DNA from: Elusimicrobiota bacterium
GTDB taxonomy: Bacteria; Elusimicrobiota; Elusimicrobia; UBA1565; UBA9628
Assembly (NCBI GenBank): GCA_028717525.1
Contig: JAQUNT010000061.1
Coordinates: 1-9,009 of the forward strand
Direction of reading: 5' to 3'
Length of the DNA stretch: 9,009 nucleotides
Position 1 is the stretch's first letter; the number at the start of each line of letters is the position of its first letter. Below the pieces are notes generated by a model. That model searched no databases and was not told the origin of the DNA. It saw only the letters and a program-made list of their open reading frames with translations. Of the stretch, positions 1 to 7,409 are shown piece by piece. The translations under genes and the position numbers were made by a program.

Positions 1-80
1 TCTCCCTCACCCGCTGGTGCACCGTCGAATTCTCCAACGGCAGGATCACCGGCTCGATGGTGCACAGCTACGCTCCCTGA
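1..80 (+). CDS. C-terminal tail of an unidentified protein (partial)
   Basis: In the frame beginning at base 3 there are 25 open codons and then TGA at 78-80. They read SLTRWCTVEF followed by SNGRITGSMVHSYAP. Almost every codon ends in C or G, as in the neighbouring real genes, which makes this frame more believable than the alternatives. The stop lies 12 nt from the stop of the metallo-hydrolase gene on the other strand, so the two genes converge with almost no space and no visible terminator hairpin. The piece is too short to assign to a family. The Cys plus a beta-strand-like NGRITGS pattern would suit the end of a small beta-rich or envelope protein, but this is only an impression. Confidence 0.5.
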   Translation, partial: SLTRWCTVEFSNGRITGSMVHSYAP

Positions 81-92
81 CGATGGTCCGTC

Positions 93-710
93 TCACTCCC
101 GGTCGAGGATGCGGACCTCTGCCTGGCACAGCCGCTTGAGCTCCTCCGCGTCCTTGCCCGAGCCCACCACGCTGCCGTAGTGCATGGGCACCACGACCTT
201 GGGCTTGATGGCCGCGACCGCCTTGGCCGCCTCGGCCGCGGTCATGGTGTAGGTGCCGCCTACGGGCAGCAAGGCCACGTCGGTCTGGATGGAGCCCATC
301 TCAGGGATATGGTCAGTGTCTCCCGCGTGGTAGATGCGGACCCCGTCTATGACCGCCACATAGCCCACATTGCCCGCCGCATGCGGGTGGAACTCCTTGT
401 TGGTGTTGTAGGAAGGCACGGCAGTGATCCCGATGTCCGCCACGGCCATGGTCTGGCCCCTGGCAATGACCTTGACCGTACTCGGAGCCTTGCCCGCGAT
501 GGAGGCCGGGCCCACGATCACGGTGCCGGGCTTGGCGATCTTGCGGATGTCATCCGGGGAGCAGTGGTCGAAGTGGTCGTGCGTTATCAGGATCAGGTCG
601 GCCTTGGGCAGGCCGGCCTTGAGCTGGTAGGGGTCGAAGTACACCACCGTGCCCTTCTTGGACACGGCATAGAACGAGGCGTGGCCCAGCCAGTGCAGGT
701 TCTCGGTCAT
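93..710 (-). CDS. Metallo-beta-lactamase-fold hydrolase, UPF0173-like
   Basis: This is a 205-residue single-domain metal-dependent hydrolase. The metal site is clear: THDHFDH at residues 43-49 (H44, H46, D48, H49 of the HxHxDH motif), HPHAAGNVGYV at 108-118, AGDTD at 129-133 with the bridging D131, and PMHYG at 175-179 with H177. An early WLGHASF (7-13) and YFDPY (24-28) match the usual start of the UPF0173/YtkL type. There is no signal peptide, so it is probably cytosolic. The substrate is unknown; related proteins are annotated only as metal-dependent hydrolases. The ATG follows AGGGGGA at good spacing, and that site begins inside the stop codon of the M16 gene 8 nt upstream, so it is the last gene of the Fic-M16-MBL operon. 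The family is firm; the function is not known. Confidence 0.9.
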   Translation of the reverse strand: MTENLHWLGHASFYAVSKKGTVVYFDPYQLKAGLPKADLILITHDHFDHCSPDDIRKIAKPGTVIVGPASIAGKAPSTVKVIARGQTMAVADIGITAVPSYNTNKEFHPHAAGNVGYVAVIDGVRIYHAGDTDHIPEMGSIQTDVALLPVGGTYTMTAAEAAKAVAAIKPKVVVPMHYGSVVGSGKDAEELKRLCQAEVRILDRE

Positions 711-718
711 GGCTCCCC

Positions 719-3607
719 CTAGTACGGGAATATCTCTTCGAGCTTCTTCTCGCGCAGCTCGCCCAGCTTCTTCAAGCCCGCGAAGTCCAGGCGGTCCTTG
801 TTGCCCAGAACGTACACGGTCATGACCTTGTCCTTGAGATGCGCGGCGAAGGCCTTGAGGTCGTCGAGCTTGTACTTAAGAGCCTTGTCGAAGCGCGCGG
901 GTCTGGGGTCGCCGCCAATGACGCCCTGGTCCTCCCAACCCAGCAAGGCCCCGGGCACGGAGCGGAAGGGGATGGGGCTGGTGCGGTAGCCTTCCTCGAT
1001 GGCCTTGGCCGCGTCAGAGAAGCGCGACTCGGACCAGGGCGGGGACTTCATCAGGTCGCGCAGCACGGCCGCGGCCTCCACGGTCTTGTCCGCCTGCGTA
1101 GCAAGCTCGCCGTAGACCATGTTGTCGTCGCCCTTGTACCCGGCGTAGGCGTAGCCGCCCCAGGCCGAGTAGGCCATGGAGCGCGCTTCGCGGATCTCCT
1201 GGAAGATCACCGAGTTCATGCCCCCGCCCAGGTAACTGCCCAGGAAGGAGTAGTCGACCGCGCGGTCCAGGTCCAGCACCCCGTCCTGCGCGAACTCGCC
1301 CACCTGCGACTGCACCATGTCCCGGTGCGTGAAGTACACCACGGGCTTGTCCGGCTTCTGATAGCGCAGCGGGATGTGCGCGGGCTCGGCTTTGTAGGAA
1401 CGGCCCGGCTCTTCCATGAGCTTGGCCAGCTCCGAGGGCTCGCGGTTGCCCACGTAGGCCACCCGGCGCTTCCAGCCCATGAAGTCCCCCATCAGCTTGC
1501 GCAGCTTGTTTGCGTCGAGGGCCAGCAGTTCCTTGTCCGAGAGCTCGTTGAGCACGGAGCTCTGAGCCCCCCGGGTGGCGTACTCGCCCAAGGCGCCCAT
1601 GATCGCGTCAGGGTCCTTCTTGGCGTCAGCGTGCGCGCCGATCCTGACCTCCACCATGCGCTTGAGCATGTCCGGCTCTATGACCGGGGAGCTGAAGCGC
1701 TGGTTCATCAGGCGCAAGGAAGGCCAGAGGTTGGAGTCGAGCCCGGTCATGGTGACGCCCGCGCCGGTCTCGCCGCAGTGGTAGCGCAGGCTGGTGCCCA
1801 GGCTGAAGAGCTTCTTCTTGAACCGCTCGGCGCTGAGGTCGCCGGCTCCGGAGAGCTCCAGCAGATCCAGGGCGGCGCAGAGATTGCGCTCCTGCCGCCT
1901 TCCGCGCTCGAAGACCCAGGAGAGCTGGAACAGATCGTTGAACGGGTTCTTGCCGGAGTAGAGCTTGCCCGAGGGCAGTTCCGTGATGGAATAATCGCGG
2001 CCTTCCTTGAGCCAGCGCGGCTCCAAGGGCTTGGCCGGCAAAGCCAGGATGCTCTTGGCGAACTCGGACTCGCGCGACGGGTCGATGTCCACCTTGGAAA
2101 AGCCCGGCTTGGGCATGTTGGGGATCTCGGGCTTGGCGTTGCGGCGGAAGGCCACCACCCGGTCCGGGCCCAGGTAGAGGTTGGCTACCCGGAGCACGTC
2201 GACCTTGGTGACCCTGCGCAGGCGGTCGAGCCTGCTTGCGGTGACCGGCCAGGGCTCGAGGTGCGTGAAGGAGTCGGCCATCTCGGCCGCGCGCGCCACG
2301 TTGGACTCCAGCTTGGCCTTCTCCCCGACCTCGTAGCTGGTGATCACGGCCTTGATGTCGTCCTCCGTGAACTCCCCGGCCTTGAGCTTGTCCACCTCGG
2401 CCATGAGCAAGGCCTCGGCCTGCTCCAAGGTCTGGCCCTTCTTGGTCACGGCCCACACGGTCCAGTCGCCCGCGTCGTTGTAGAGCCCGAGCCCCGAGCC
2501 CGCGGACTTGACCTTCTGGGCCTGCACCAGGTCCAGGTTGATGAGCCCGGCCGCCGCGTTGTCTACGAGCATGTCCATGACGCGCAGGGCGTAGGCGTCC
2601 GGGTGCTGGCGCGGCACGGTCAGCCAGGAGACCATGAGCTTCTCCTCGGCCTCGTACTTGACCTCCACGAGCTCGCGGCCCTTGGGCTTGGGCAAGGGCC
2701 AGGTCCGGGCCGGGGGCAAAGGCTTGGGCTTCCAGGAGCCGAAGTGCCTGGCCAGCAGGTCGAGCATGGGCTGGCGCTCAAAATCCCCGGCCAGCACGAT
2801 GGCCATGTTCTCGGGCCGGTAGTAGCGGTCGAAGAAGGCGTACATGTGCTCCAAGGACGGGTTCTTGAGGTGCTCGATGGTGCCGATGGTGGTCTGGGTG
2901 CCGTAGGGGTGGAGCTTGTAGAGCTGCTTGTTGGCAGCCTCGTAGAGCAGCTCCTCCATGTTGTCGAGGCTCATGTTCTTCTCTTCGTAGACCACCTCGA
3001 GCTCGTTCTGGAAGAGCCGGAACACGGGGCGCGCGAAGCGCTCGGCCTCGAGCTTGGCCCAGGCTTCGACGCGGTTGGAGGGGAGGTCCACGATGTAGAC
3101 GGTCTCCTCGTTGGAGGTGAAGGCGTTGAGCCCCTTGAAGCCCAGGCGCTTGTAGACCTTGCTGATCTCGTTGGGGATCTCGTACTTCTCGGCCGCGATG
3201 TTCTCCTTGTCGATCTCCTTGTAAATGCGCTCGCGCTCGGCCGAATCCTTGGCCTTGAAGCGCTCCTCGTAGAGCTTGGTGATGCGGTCCAGGTGGGGCT
3301 TCTCCTTGGCGTAGTCCAAGGTGCCGATGGAGGTGGTGCCCTTGAAGTCCATGTGCTCAAGATAATGGGCCAGGCCCGTGCTGTCCGCGGGGTCCTGGGC
3401 GCTGCCCGCGCGCACCGCGATCCAGGCCGCGATGCGGGGGGTCTCGTGGGAGGGGCTCAGGTACACGGTCAGGCCGTTGCCCAGGCGGTGGATGGTGGTG
3501 CCCATGAGGTCGCCGGGCAGGGGCGAGTCCAAGGTCTCGGGGATCGCTGCCCAGCACGGGCCTGCGATGAGCAGGATGGAGAGCCAAAGGGTCTTCTTGA
3601 TGTTCAT
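719..3607 (-). CDS. Exported M16 (insulinase/pitrilysin family) zinc metalloprotease
   Basis: This 962-residue protein begins with a signal peptide (MNIKKTLWLS, then a hydrophobic core to about A20/A21), so it should act in the periplasm or envelope. The inverted zinc motif HYLEH lies at 81-85, with H81 and H85 as ligands and E84 as catalytic base. NAFTSNEETVY at 160-170 and NELEVVYEEKN at 200-210 follow; by register with pitrilysin, E201 and E208 are the second acidic pair and E208 the third ligand. A charged helical stretch near 96-145 lengthens the H85-E208 spacing. The C-terminal half is a second M16 domain without HxxEH but with the conserved REARSMAY segment near residues 806-813, so one chain carries the whole clamshell. 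An open frame continues upstream to 3928, but that part overlaps the Fic gene in another frame; AGGAGA just before 3607 and the signal peptide decide the start. The substrate is unknown. Confidence 0.93.
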   Translation of the reverse strand: MNIKKTLWLSILLIAGPCWAAIPETLDSPLPGDLMGTTIHRLGNGLTVYLSPSHETPRIAAWIAVRAGSAQDPADSTGLAHYLEHMDFKGTTSIGTLDYAKEKPHLDRITKLYEERFKAKDSAERERIYKEIDKENIAAEKYEIPNEISKVYKRLGFKGLNAFTSNEETVYIVDLPSNRVEAWAKLEAERFARPVFRLFQNELEVVYEEKNMSLDNMEELLYEAANKQLYKLHPYGTQTTIGTIEHLKNPSLEHMYAFFDRYYRPENMAIVLAGDFERQPMLDLLARHFGSWKPKPLPPARTWPLPKPKGRELVEVKYEAEEKLMVSWLTVPRQHPDAYALRVMDMLVDNAAAGLINLDLVQAQKVKSAGSGLGLYNDAGDWTVWAVTKKGQTLEQAEALLMAEVDKLKAGEFTEDDIKAVITSYEVGEKAKLESNVARAAEMADSFTHLEPWPVTASRLDRLRRVTKVDVLRVANLYLGPDRVVAFRRNAKPEIPNMPKPGFSKVDIDPSRESEFAKSILALPAKPLEPRWLKEGRDYSITELPSGKLYSGKNPFNDLFQLSWVFERGRRQERNLCAALDLLELSGAGDLSAERFKKKLFSLGTSLRYHCGETGAGVTMTGLDSNLWPSLRLMNQRFSSPVIEPDMLKRMVEVRIGAHADAKKDPDAIMGALGEYATRGAQSSVLNELSDKELLALDANKLRKLMGDFMGWKRRVAYVGNREPSELAKLMEEPGRSYKAEPAHIPLRYQKPDKPVVYFTHRDMVQSQVGEFAQDGVLDLDRAVDYSFLGSYLGGGMNSVIFQEIREARSMAYSAWGGYAYAGYKGDDNMVYGELATQADKTVEAAAVLRDLMKSPPWSESRFSDAAKAIEEGYRTSPIPFRSVPGALLGWEDQGVIGGDPRPARFDKALKYKLDDLKAFAAHLKDKVMTVYVLGNKDRLDFAGLKKLGELREKKLEEIFPY

Positions 3608-4731
3608 GATTCTCCTGGACTTCGTTTGAGCGAGTAGCTGGTGCTCCTGCCGCCCGCATCGTCCTTGAGCAAAATGCCTTTCCGTATGAGATCGACGATG
3701 TCCCTCTGGGCGCTGTCCTGGGAGCACTTGGCCAGGGCCGCCCACTTGCTCGAGGTGAGCTTGCCTTCCAGCCCGTCGAGCAGCCTGTTGAGCATCAGCC
3801 GCTGCCGCTCGTTGAGCGGTAGGCCGGCATGGGTCTTCCAGAAGCCGTCCTTCCTGAAGACCGCGGCGAGCGATTCCTCCGTGCCCGCGATGGCGCGGTC
3901 GAGGCAGCCGAGGAACCATTGCTGCCACTCCGTTATGTCGAGCGTACCCTTCTGCGTCTTCTCAAGGATCGCGTAGTAGTCCTTACGCTCCCGGCGGATC
4001 TGCGCCGACATGCTGTAATAGCGCTGCGGGGTCTGCTCGGAGCGCGCCAGGGCCCAATCCGCGATGGCGCGCGCCACGCGGCCGTTGCCGTCGTCGAAGG
4101 GGTGGATGGTGACGAACCACAGGTGGGCGGCGCCGGCCTTGAGTACGAGGTCCAGGTCGTCGGTCCGGTTCGCCCAATCCAGGAAGGCCGACATCTCGGC
4201 CGGGATGCGCTCCGCAGCGGGGGCTTCGTAGTGCACCCGCTCCTGGCCCAGCGGGCCGGAGACGACCCGCATGGGCCCCCTGGCGTCGTCCCGCCACGCG
4301 CCGGCCCGGATCGGGAAGGCTCGCCCCTCCTGGGAAGGGAAGAGCCCTTGGTGCCAGACCAGCAGGCGCTGCTCGGTCAAGGGCTGCGAGTAGTTCCGCG
4401 TGGCTTCCAGAGTCATGTCCACGACGCCGTCCACATGGCGGTCGGAAGGGACCAGGCCGGCGATGTCCAGGCCGAGGCGCCGCGCTATGGAGGACCGGAC
4501 TTGGCCGGCATCGAGGATCTCTCCTTCGATCTCGCTCGACTTGAGCACATCCAAGGTGAAAGTCCGCAGCAGGGCCTCGCTTCTCTGCGCAAATCCCAGG
4601 CCCTCCATCCTGCCCAGGAGACGCCCTTGGCGATGGCGGATGTCCGCCAGCTGCCTGGCAGGGGCCTCCTTCTCCCAATGGAACTTGGGCCAATCAGGGC
4701 GCTGATGAATGTAAATGTCTATTCTCCGCAC
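3604..4731 (-). CDS. Fic-family protein AMP-transferase, DUF4172-Fic-winged helix, self-inhibited
   Basis: This 375-residue protein has the full Fic active site HPFDDGNGRVAR at 210-221 (H210 catalytic, D214 for the metal, G215-R218 phosphate loop). Fic enzymes usually transfer AMP from ATP to Ser, Thr or Tyr of target proteins. The N-terminal part (IHQRPDWPKFHW, residues 8-19) matches DUF4172. SSEIEG at 65-70 fits the inhibitory helix (S/T)xxxE(G/N), with E69 expected to block ATP gamma-phosphate placement, so this is a class II enzyme that needs no separate antitoxin. Residues about 305-368 look like a winged helix (SSKWAALAKCSQDSAQRDIVDLI, then a GGRSTSYSL wing), which suggests DNA binding. 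The start is taken at GTG 4731; no Shine-Dalgarno precedes it and the predicted transcript start is about 5 nt upstream. An AUU at codon 6, 6 nt after GGAGA, is an unlikely alternative. The target protein is unknown. Confidence 0.93.
   Translation of the reverse strand: MRRIDIYIHQRPDWPKFHWEKEAPARQLADIRHRQGRLLGRMEGLGFAQRSEALLRTFTLDVLKSSEIEGEILDAGQVRSSIARRLGLDIAGLVPSDRHVDGVVDMTLEATRNYSQPLTEQRLLVWHQGLFPSQEGRAFPIRAGAWRDDARGPMRVVSGPLGQERVHYEAPAAERIPAEMSAFLDWANRTDDLDLVLKAGAAHLWFVTIHPFDDGNGRVARAIADWALARSEQTPQRYYSMSAQIRRERKDYYAILEKTQKGTLDITEWQQWFLGCLDRAIAGTEESLAAVFRKDGFWKTHAGLPLNERQRLMLNRLLDGLEGKLTSSKWAALAKCSQDSAQRDIVDLIRKGILLKDDAGGRSTSYSLKRSPGES
3611..3616 (-). promoter_or_regulatory. Shine-Dalgarno site that fixes the M16 start
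   Basis: On the minus strand AGGAGA is followed by ATC and the ATG at 3607. The site lies inside the last codons of the Fic gene, whose TGA overlaps the ATG (ATGA at 3607-3604). This supports 3607 as the true start over the longer open frame, and it allows ribosomes finishing Fic to restart on the protease. Confidence 0.85.
4720..4731 (-). repeat. Third copy of the TGCGGAGAATA element over the Fic start codon
   Basis: The 12 bases GTGCGGAGAATA here are identical to the minus-strand copy at 4819-4808. They make up the first four Fic codons and lie just downstream of the predicted transcription start. A protein bound here would block promoter escape. With the inverted repeat about 80 bp away, the arrangement could allow looping across the promoter. 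Confidence 0.65.
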
Positions 4732-4742
4732 CGTTTGCGTAT

Positions 4743-4771
4743 ATTATAACAGCTAAAACTATTCTATTCAA
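4743..4771 (-). promoter_or_regulatory. Sigma70-type promoter of the Fic-M16-MBL operon
   Basis: On the minus strand TTGAAT (4771-4766) and a perfect TATAAT (4748-4743) are 17 nt apart. The region is strikingly AT-rich against its GC-rich surroundings. Transcription should begin near A4736-A4735, only 4-5 nt before the GTG at 4731, so the mRNA would be close to leaderless. Copies of a TGCGGAGA element lie on both sides. Confidence 0.8.
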
Positions 4772-4789
4772 CACAATCAACGCACAATA

Positions 4790-4818
4790 TGCGGAGATTA
4801 ATGGTCTTATTCTCCGCA
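4790..4818. repeat. Inverted repeat, probable operator of the Fic operon (or QueE 3' hairpin)
   Basis: TGCGGAGATTAA at 4790-4801 faces TTATTCTCCGCA at 4807-4818, giving 11 of 12 pairs around a 5-nt loop (TGGTC). It begins about 20 nt upstream of the Fic -35 box and ends 4 nt after the QueE stop. In RNA from QueE it would make a stable stem, but no U-run follows, so a factor-independent terminator is doubtful. The same core also appears at the Fic start codon, which favours a protein-binding site. Confidence 0.7.
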
Positions 4819-4822
4819 CGAT

Positions 4823-5518
4823 TCATTTCAGTCCCCAGACCGGATGCCACTGGGGGATGAGGCGCACGTCCTTGAGCAAGGCCGAAGCCTGGCGCAGGAA
4901 GAACAGGGCCGCCTCGGGCTTGGGCGGCTGCTCCCCGCCGCGCGGCGTGGCCGGCTGCAGGACCAAGGGGATGTCCGGTCCGGCCTCCTGCATGAGGCGG
5001 ATGAGGGTGCGCCACTCGGCCTTGGTGGTGCGCGCGGTCAGCACCACCTTCACGCAGCTCTTCTTGGGAGCCACGCGCAGGAACTCCAGGTGCTCGGACC
5101 AGAGCTCTTGGCCGGCGGCGGAAGGGAGCTTGATGTCCACTGAAGCCAGGTCCACATAGGGCTCCACAAGGCGGAAAGCCTCGACCATGGTCCCGTTGGT
5201 CTCCAGCAGGTTCTTGACGCCCCGGCCCTGGGCCCAGCGCATCAGCGCGGGCAAGGCTGCGGCCTGCAGCAAGGGCTCGCCCCCGGTCCAGGCCACGGCA
5301 TCATGCTTCTTGCCCTTGAAGAGCCGGGAGAGCTCGGCCTTCAGCTCCGCTGCGGACCAGGACCTGCCCGCGGAGGCTTCCCGGCTGCGGGGCGTGTCGC
5401 AGTAGCGGCAGGACAGGTTGCAGCCGGCCAGGCGCACGAAGGCGTGCCTCTGGCCCAGCCAGAGGCCCTCGCCCTGCAAAGAGGAGAAGACCTCGATGAG
5501 GCGGACGCCCGCCTTCAT
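4823..5518 (-). CDS. queE: 7-carboxy-7-deazaguanine synthase, radical SAM
   Basis: This 231-residue radical S-adenosylmethionine enzyme converts 6-carboxy-tetrahydropterin to 7-carboxy-7-deazaguanine, the ring-contraction step on the way to preQ0 and queuosine in tRNA. IEVFSSLQGEG at 8-18 is the QueE family signature. The 4Fe-4S motif CNLSCRYC at 33-40 has C33, C37 and C40 in the CxxxCxxC spacing of radical SAM enzymes, followed by D41-T42. WTGGEP at 77-82 is the SAM-binding GGEP, and LETNG plus VDIKLPS further on are also typical. The length is normal for the family. The ATG is 1 nt after the TAG of the M3 peptidase gene, with only a weak GGCGGA ahead, so translation is probably coupled. No queC, queD or folE is in view. 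The cytosolic enzyme needs Mg2+. Confidence 0.93.
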   Translation of the reverse strand: MKAGVRLIEVFSSLQGEGLWLGQRHAFVRLAGCNLSCRYCDTPRSREASAGRSWSAAELKAELSRLFKGKKHDAVAWTGGEPLLQAAALPALMRWAQGRGVKNLLETNGTMVEAFRLVEPYVDLASVDIKLPSAAGQELWSEHLEFLRVAPKKSCVKVVLTARTTKAEWRTLIRLMQEAGPDIPLVLQPATPRGGEQPPKPEAALFFLRQASALLKDVRLIPQWHPVWGLK

Positions 5519-5519
5519 G

Positions 5520-7403
5520 CTAGTCCGCCAGCTTCTCCATCTCGGCCGTGACCCGGTCGAGCTCGCGCGCCGCGGCCGCTATGGCGTCCGGGGAGAGCAG
5601 GTCCACCCCGGCCGCCTTGAGGGCTGCCACGGGATGGGCCTCGCGCGGCTGGGCCAGCATGGCCAGGTACCGGTCCCGGGCCGCCACGTCGCCTGAGCCG
5701 ACCCGGTCCGCCAAGGCCACGGCGCTGGCCAGGCCGCAGGCGTAGCTGAACACGTAGTGCTTCCAGTAGAAGTGCGGGACGTAGGACCACTCCACACCGT
5801 CATCCTTCCCGATCGTGAAGCCCGGACCGTAGTAGGTCTTGACCAGGTCCGCGTAGGTCCGGTCGAGCAGAGCCGCGGTGATGGGCGTGCCCGCCTCGGC
5901 CAAGGCGTGGAGCTTGAGCTCGAACTCGGTGAACAGGGTCTGGCGGTACACCGTGCCCCGGATGCGGTCCGCCATCTGGCTGAGCAGGTGCAGGCGCATC
6001 TTCTTGTCGCCTTCGTACTTCTTGAGCAGGCTGCGGCTGAGCATCACCTCCTGGAAGGTGGAGGCGACCTCCGCGGTCAAGGAGGGGTAGCCCGCGTCCG
6101 GGTCCGCGTTGGCCTTGTTGTTGATGAGGCTGTGCATGGCGTGGCCCAGCTCGTGGGCCAAGGTGGACACGTCGTCGATGCGGTCCATGTAGTTGAGCTT
6201 CACGAAAGGCGGGAAGCCCCAGAGGGACTGCATGAAGCCCCCGGACTCCTTGCCCTTGTTGGGGTACACGTCGATCATGCGCCGGCCCAGCATCTCCGGC
6301 CCGGAGAGCGCCGCCGCGTAGGCCGGGCCCATGGGAGCCACGGCCGCGAGCGCGTCCTTGAGCCCCTCCTCGTAGGGCACCTCCGCGTCCGCGGCCGGCA
6401 CCAGGGGCGCGTAGAGGTCGTAGAAGCGCAGCTCCTTGACCTTGAGCATCCTCTGGCGCAGGGCCAGGTAGCGGTGCAGGGGCGCCAGGTTGGCGCGCAC
6501 CGAGGCCACCAGGTTCTCCACCACGGCCGGGGGCACGTCCTGGCGGTCGAGGTAGGCGTCCAGCGAGCGCGGGTAGCCCCGGGCCCGGGCCAGGAACACG
6601 TCGCGCTTGGCCTCCCCGCCCAAGGTCGCGGCCAGGATGTCCTCGTACTTCTTGAGGCTGCCGAAGAGGCCGGCCACCGCGTCCGCGCGCACGCGGCGGT
6701 CCTTGGAGGAGCGGTACTTGGCGTAGTTGGCCAAAGTCAGCTGGACCGGCTTGCCCTTCTCGTCCTTGATGGAGGGCAGCTGCAGGTCCTTGAGCACGGC
6801 CTTGAAGGCCAGCTCCACGTCCGAGGGGATCTCGTTGAGGTCGGTCTCCGACCACAGGTTGTCCCCGGCCAAAGCCAGGACCTTCTCCGCCTCGTCGCCG
6901 AGCAAGGCCTTGCGCCGCCGGCGCAGGTCCTGGATGTAGGCGCGGTAGGGTTCCAGCTCCTTGGCCGCGAGCAGCTTGGCCGCGGCCGGCTCGCCGAGCT
7001 TGAGCAGCTCCTGGCGGATGAAGCCGGATTCGCTGCGGAAGCGCGCGGACAGGTCCAGGCTCTGCTGCAGCCGCTCTTGCGCCGCGGCGTCCGAGTCATC
7101 CCCGTCAGCCTTGAGGTTGGCGTAGGCCGAGGCCCGGCTCACGGCCTGGCGCGCCGCGAAATACGCTTCCAGGGCCGCGCGCAGACCGGCGGGCTTGGCG
7201 AGCTTGCCTTGGAAGGCGGCCAGGCCGGAGACCAGCTGTTTGGCCTCGACGAAGCCCTTGTCCCAGGCCGCGTCGTCTACGAAATAGGGAGAGAGGTCCC
7301 AGCGGTACTGCTGCGGCACCGAGGCCCGGGGCGCGTTGGCGTCGGGCTTGTAGGGCGCGGCGAAGGCGGCTGCGGCGAGGATGACGAGCAGGGGAGTGGT
7401 CAT
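5520..7403 (-). CDS. M3 family oligoendopeptidase F-like zinc peptidase with signal sequence
   Basis: This 627-residue metallopeptidase should cleave short peptides. HELGHAMHS begins at 417, with H417 and H421 as zinc ligands and E418 as catalytic base. E445 in the LTAEVASTFQE segment (442-452) is the third ligand, at the M3 spacing. Downstream YVPHFYWKHYVFSYACGLAS (541-560) is the conserved substrate-tyrosine region of the PepF group. Length and motif order fit PepF (about 600 residues). Unlike most PepF proteins it begins with a hydrophobic stretch (MTTPLLVILAAAAFAA) ending in an AxA-type site near residue 15, so it may be exported; the lack of a positive N-end weakens this. An in-frame TGA 15 nt upstream excludes a longer start. 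No Shine-Dalgarno precedes the ATG, and an extended -10 places transcription start at the ATG. It is the first gene of an operon with queE. Confidence 0.92.
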   Translation of the reverse strand: MTTPLLVILAAAAFAAPYKPDANAPRASVPQQYRWDLSPYFVDDAAWDKGFVEAKQLVSGLAAFQGKLAKPAGLRAALEAYFAARQAVSRASAYANLKADGDDSDAAAQERLQQSLDLSARFRSESGFIRQELLKLGEPAAAKLLAAKELEPYRAYIQDLRRRRKALLGDEAEKVLALAGDNLWSETDLNEIPSDVELAFKAVLKDLQLPSIKDEKGKPVQLTLANYAKYRSSKDRRVRADAVAGLFGSLKKYEDILAATLGGEAKRDVFLARARGYPRSLDAYLDRQDVPPAVVENLVASVRANLAPLHRYLALRQRMLKVKELRFYDLYAPLVPAADAEVPYEEGLKDALAAVAPMGPAYAAALSGPEMLGRRMIDVYPNKGKESGGFMQSLWGFPPFVKLNYMDRIDDVSTLAHELGHAMHSLINNKANADPDAGYPSLTAEVASTFQEVMLSRSLLKKYEGDKKMRLHLLSQMADRIRGTVYRQTLFTEFELKLHALAEAGTPITAALLDRTYADLVKTYYGPGFTIGKDDGVEWSYVPHFYWKHYVFSYACGLASAVALADRVGSGDVAARDRYLAMLAQPREAHPVAALKAAGVDLLSPDAIAAAARELDRVTAEMEKLAD

Positions 7404-7409
7404 GGGCGT

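Noticed and set aside
839..3637. A 932-codon open frame on the plus strand opposite the M16 protease gene
   Set aside because: The composition is low-complexity Gly, Leu, Val, His and Arg with no motif. It is the mirror of a GC-ending gene that has a full active site, signal peptide and ribosome-binding site.
3608..3928. A 107-residue N-terminal extension of the M16 protease
   Set aside because: It lies inside the Fic coding region in another frame, is Arg/Gln-rich nonsense, and would bury the signal peptide. The AGGAGA site supports 3607.
3604..4731. Classical toxin-antitoxin pair with a separate small antitoxin gene
   Set aside because: No small antitoxin frame lies beside the Fic gene. 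The inhibitory motif SSEIEG is within the protein, as in class II Fic proteins.
4781..4793. Short palindrome CGCA-CAATA-TGCG next to the operator
   Set aside because: A four-base stem is expected by chance. It overlaps the stronger inverted repeat and is not listed separately.
4790..4818. Rho-independent terminator after queE
   Set aside because: The stem is good, but no U-run follows on the minus strand, and the same core recurs at the Fic start codon, which suits an operator better. A weak termination effect is still possible.
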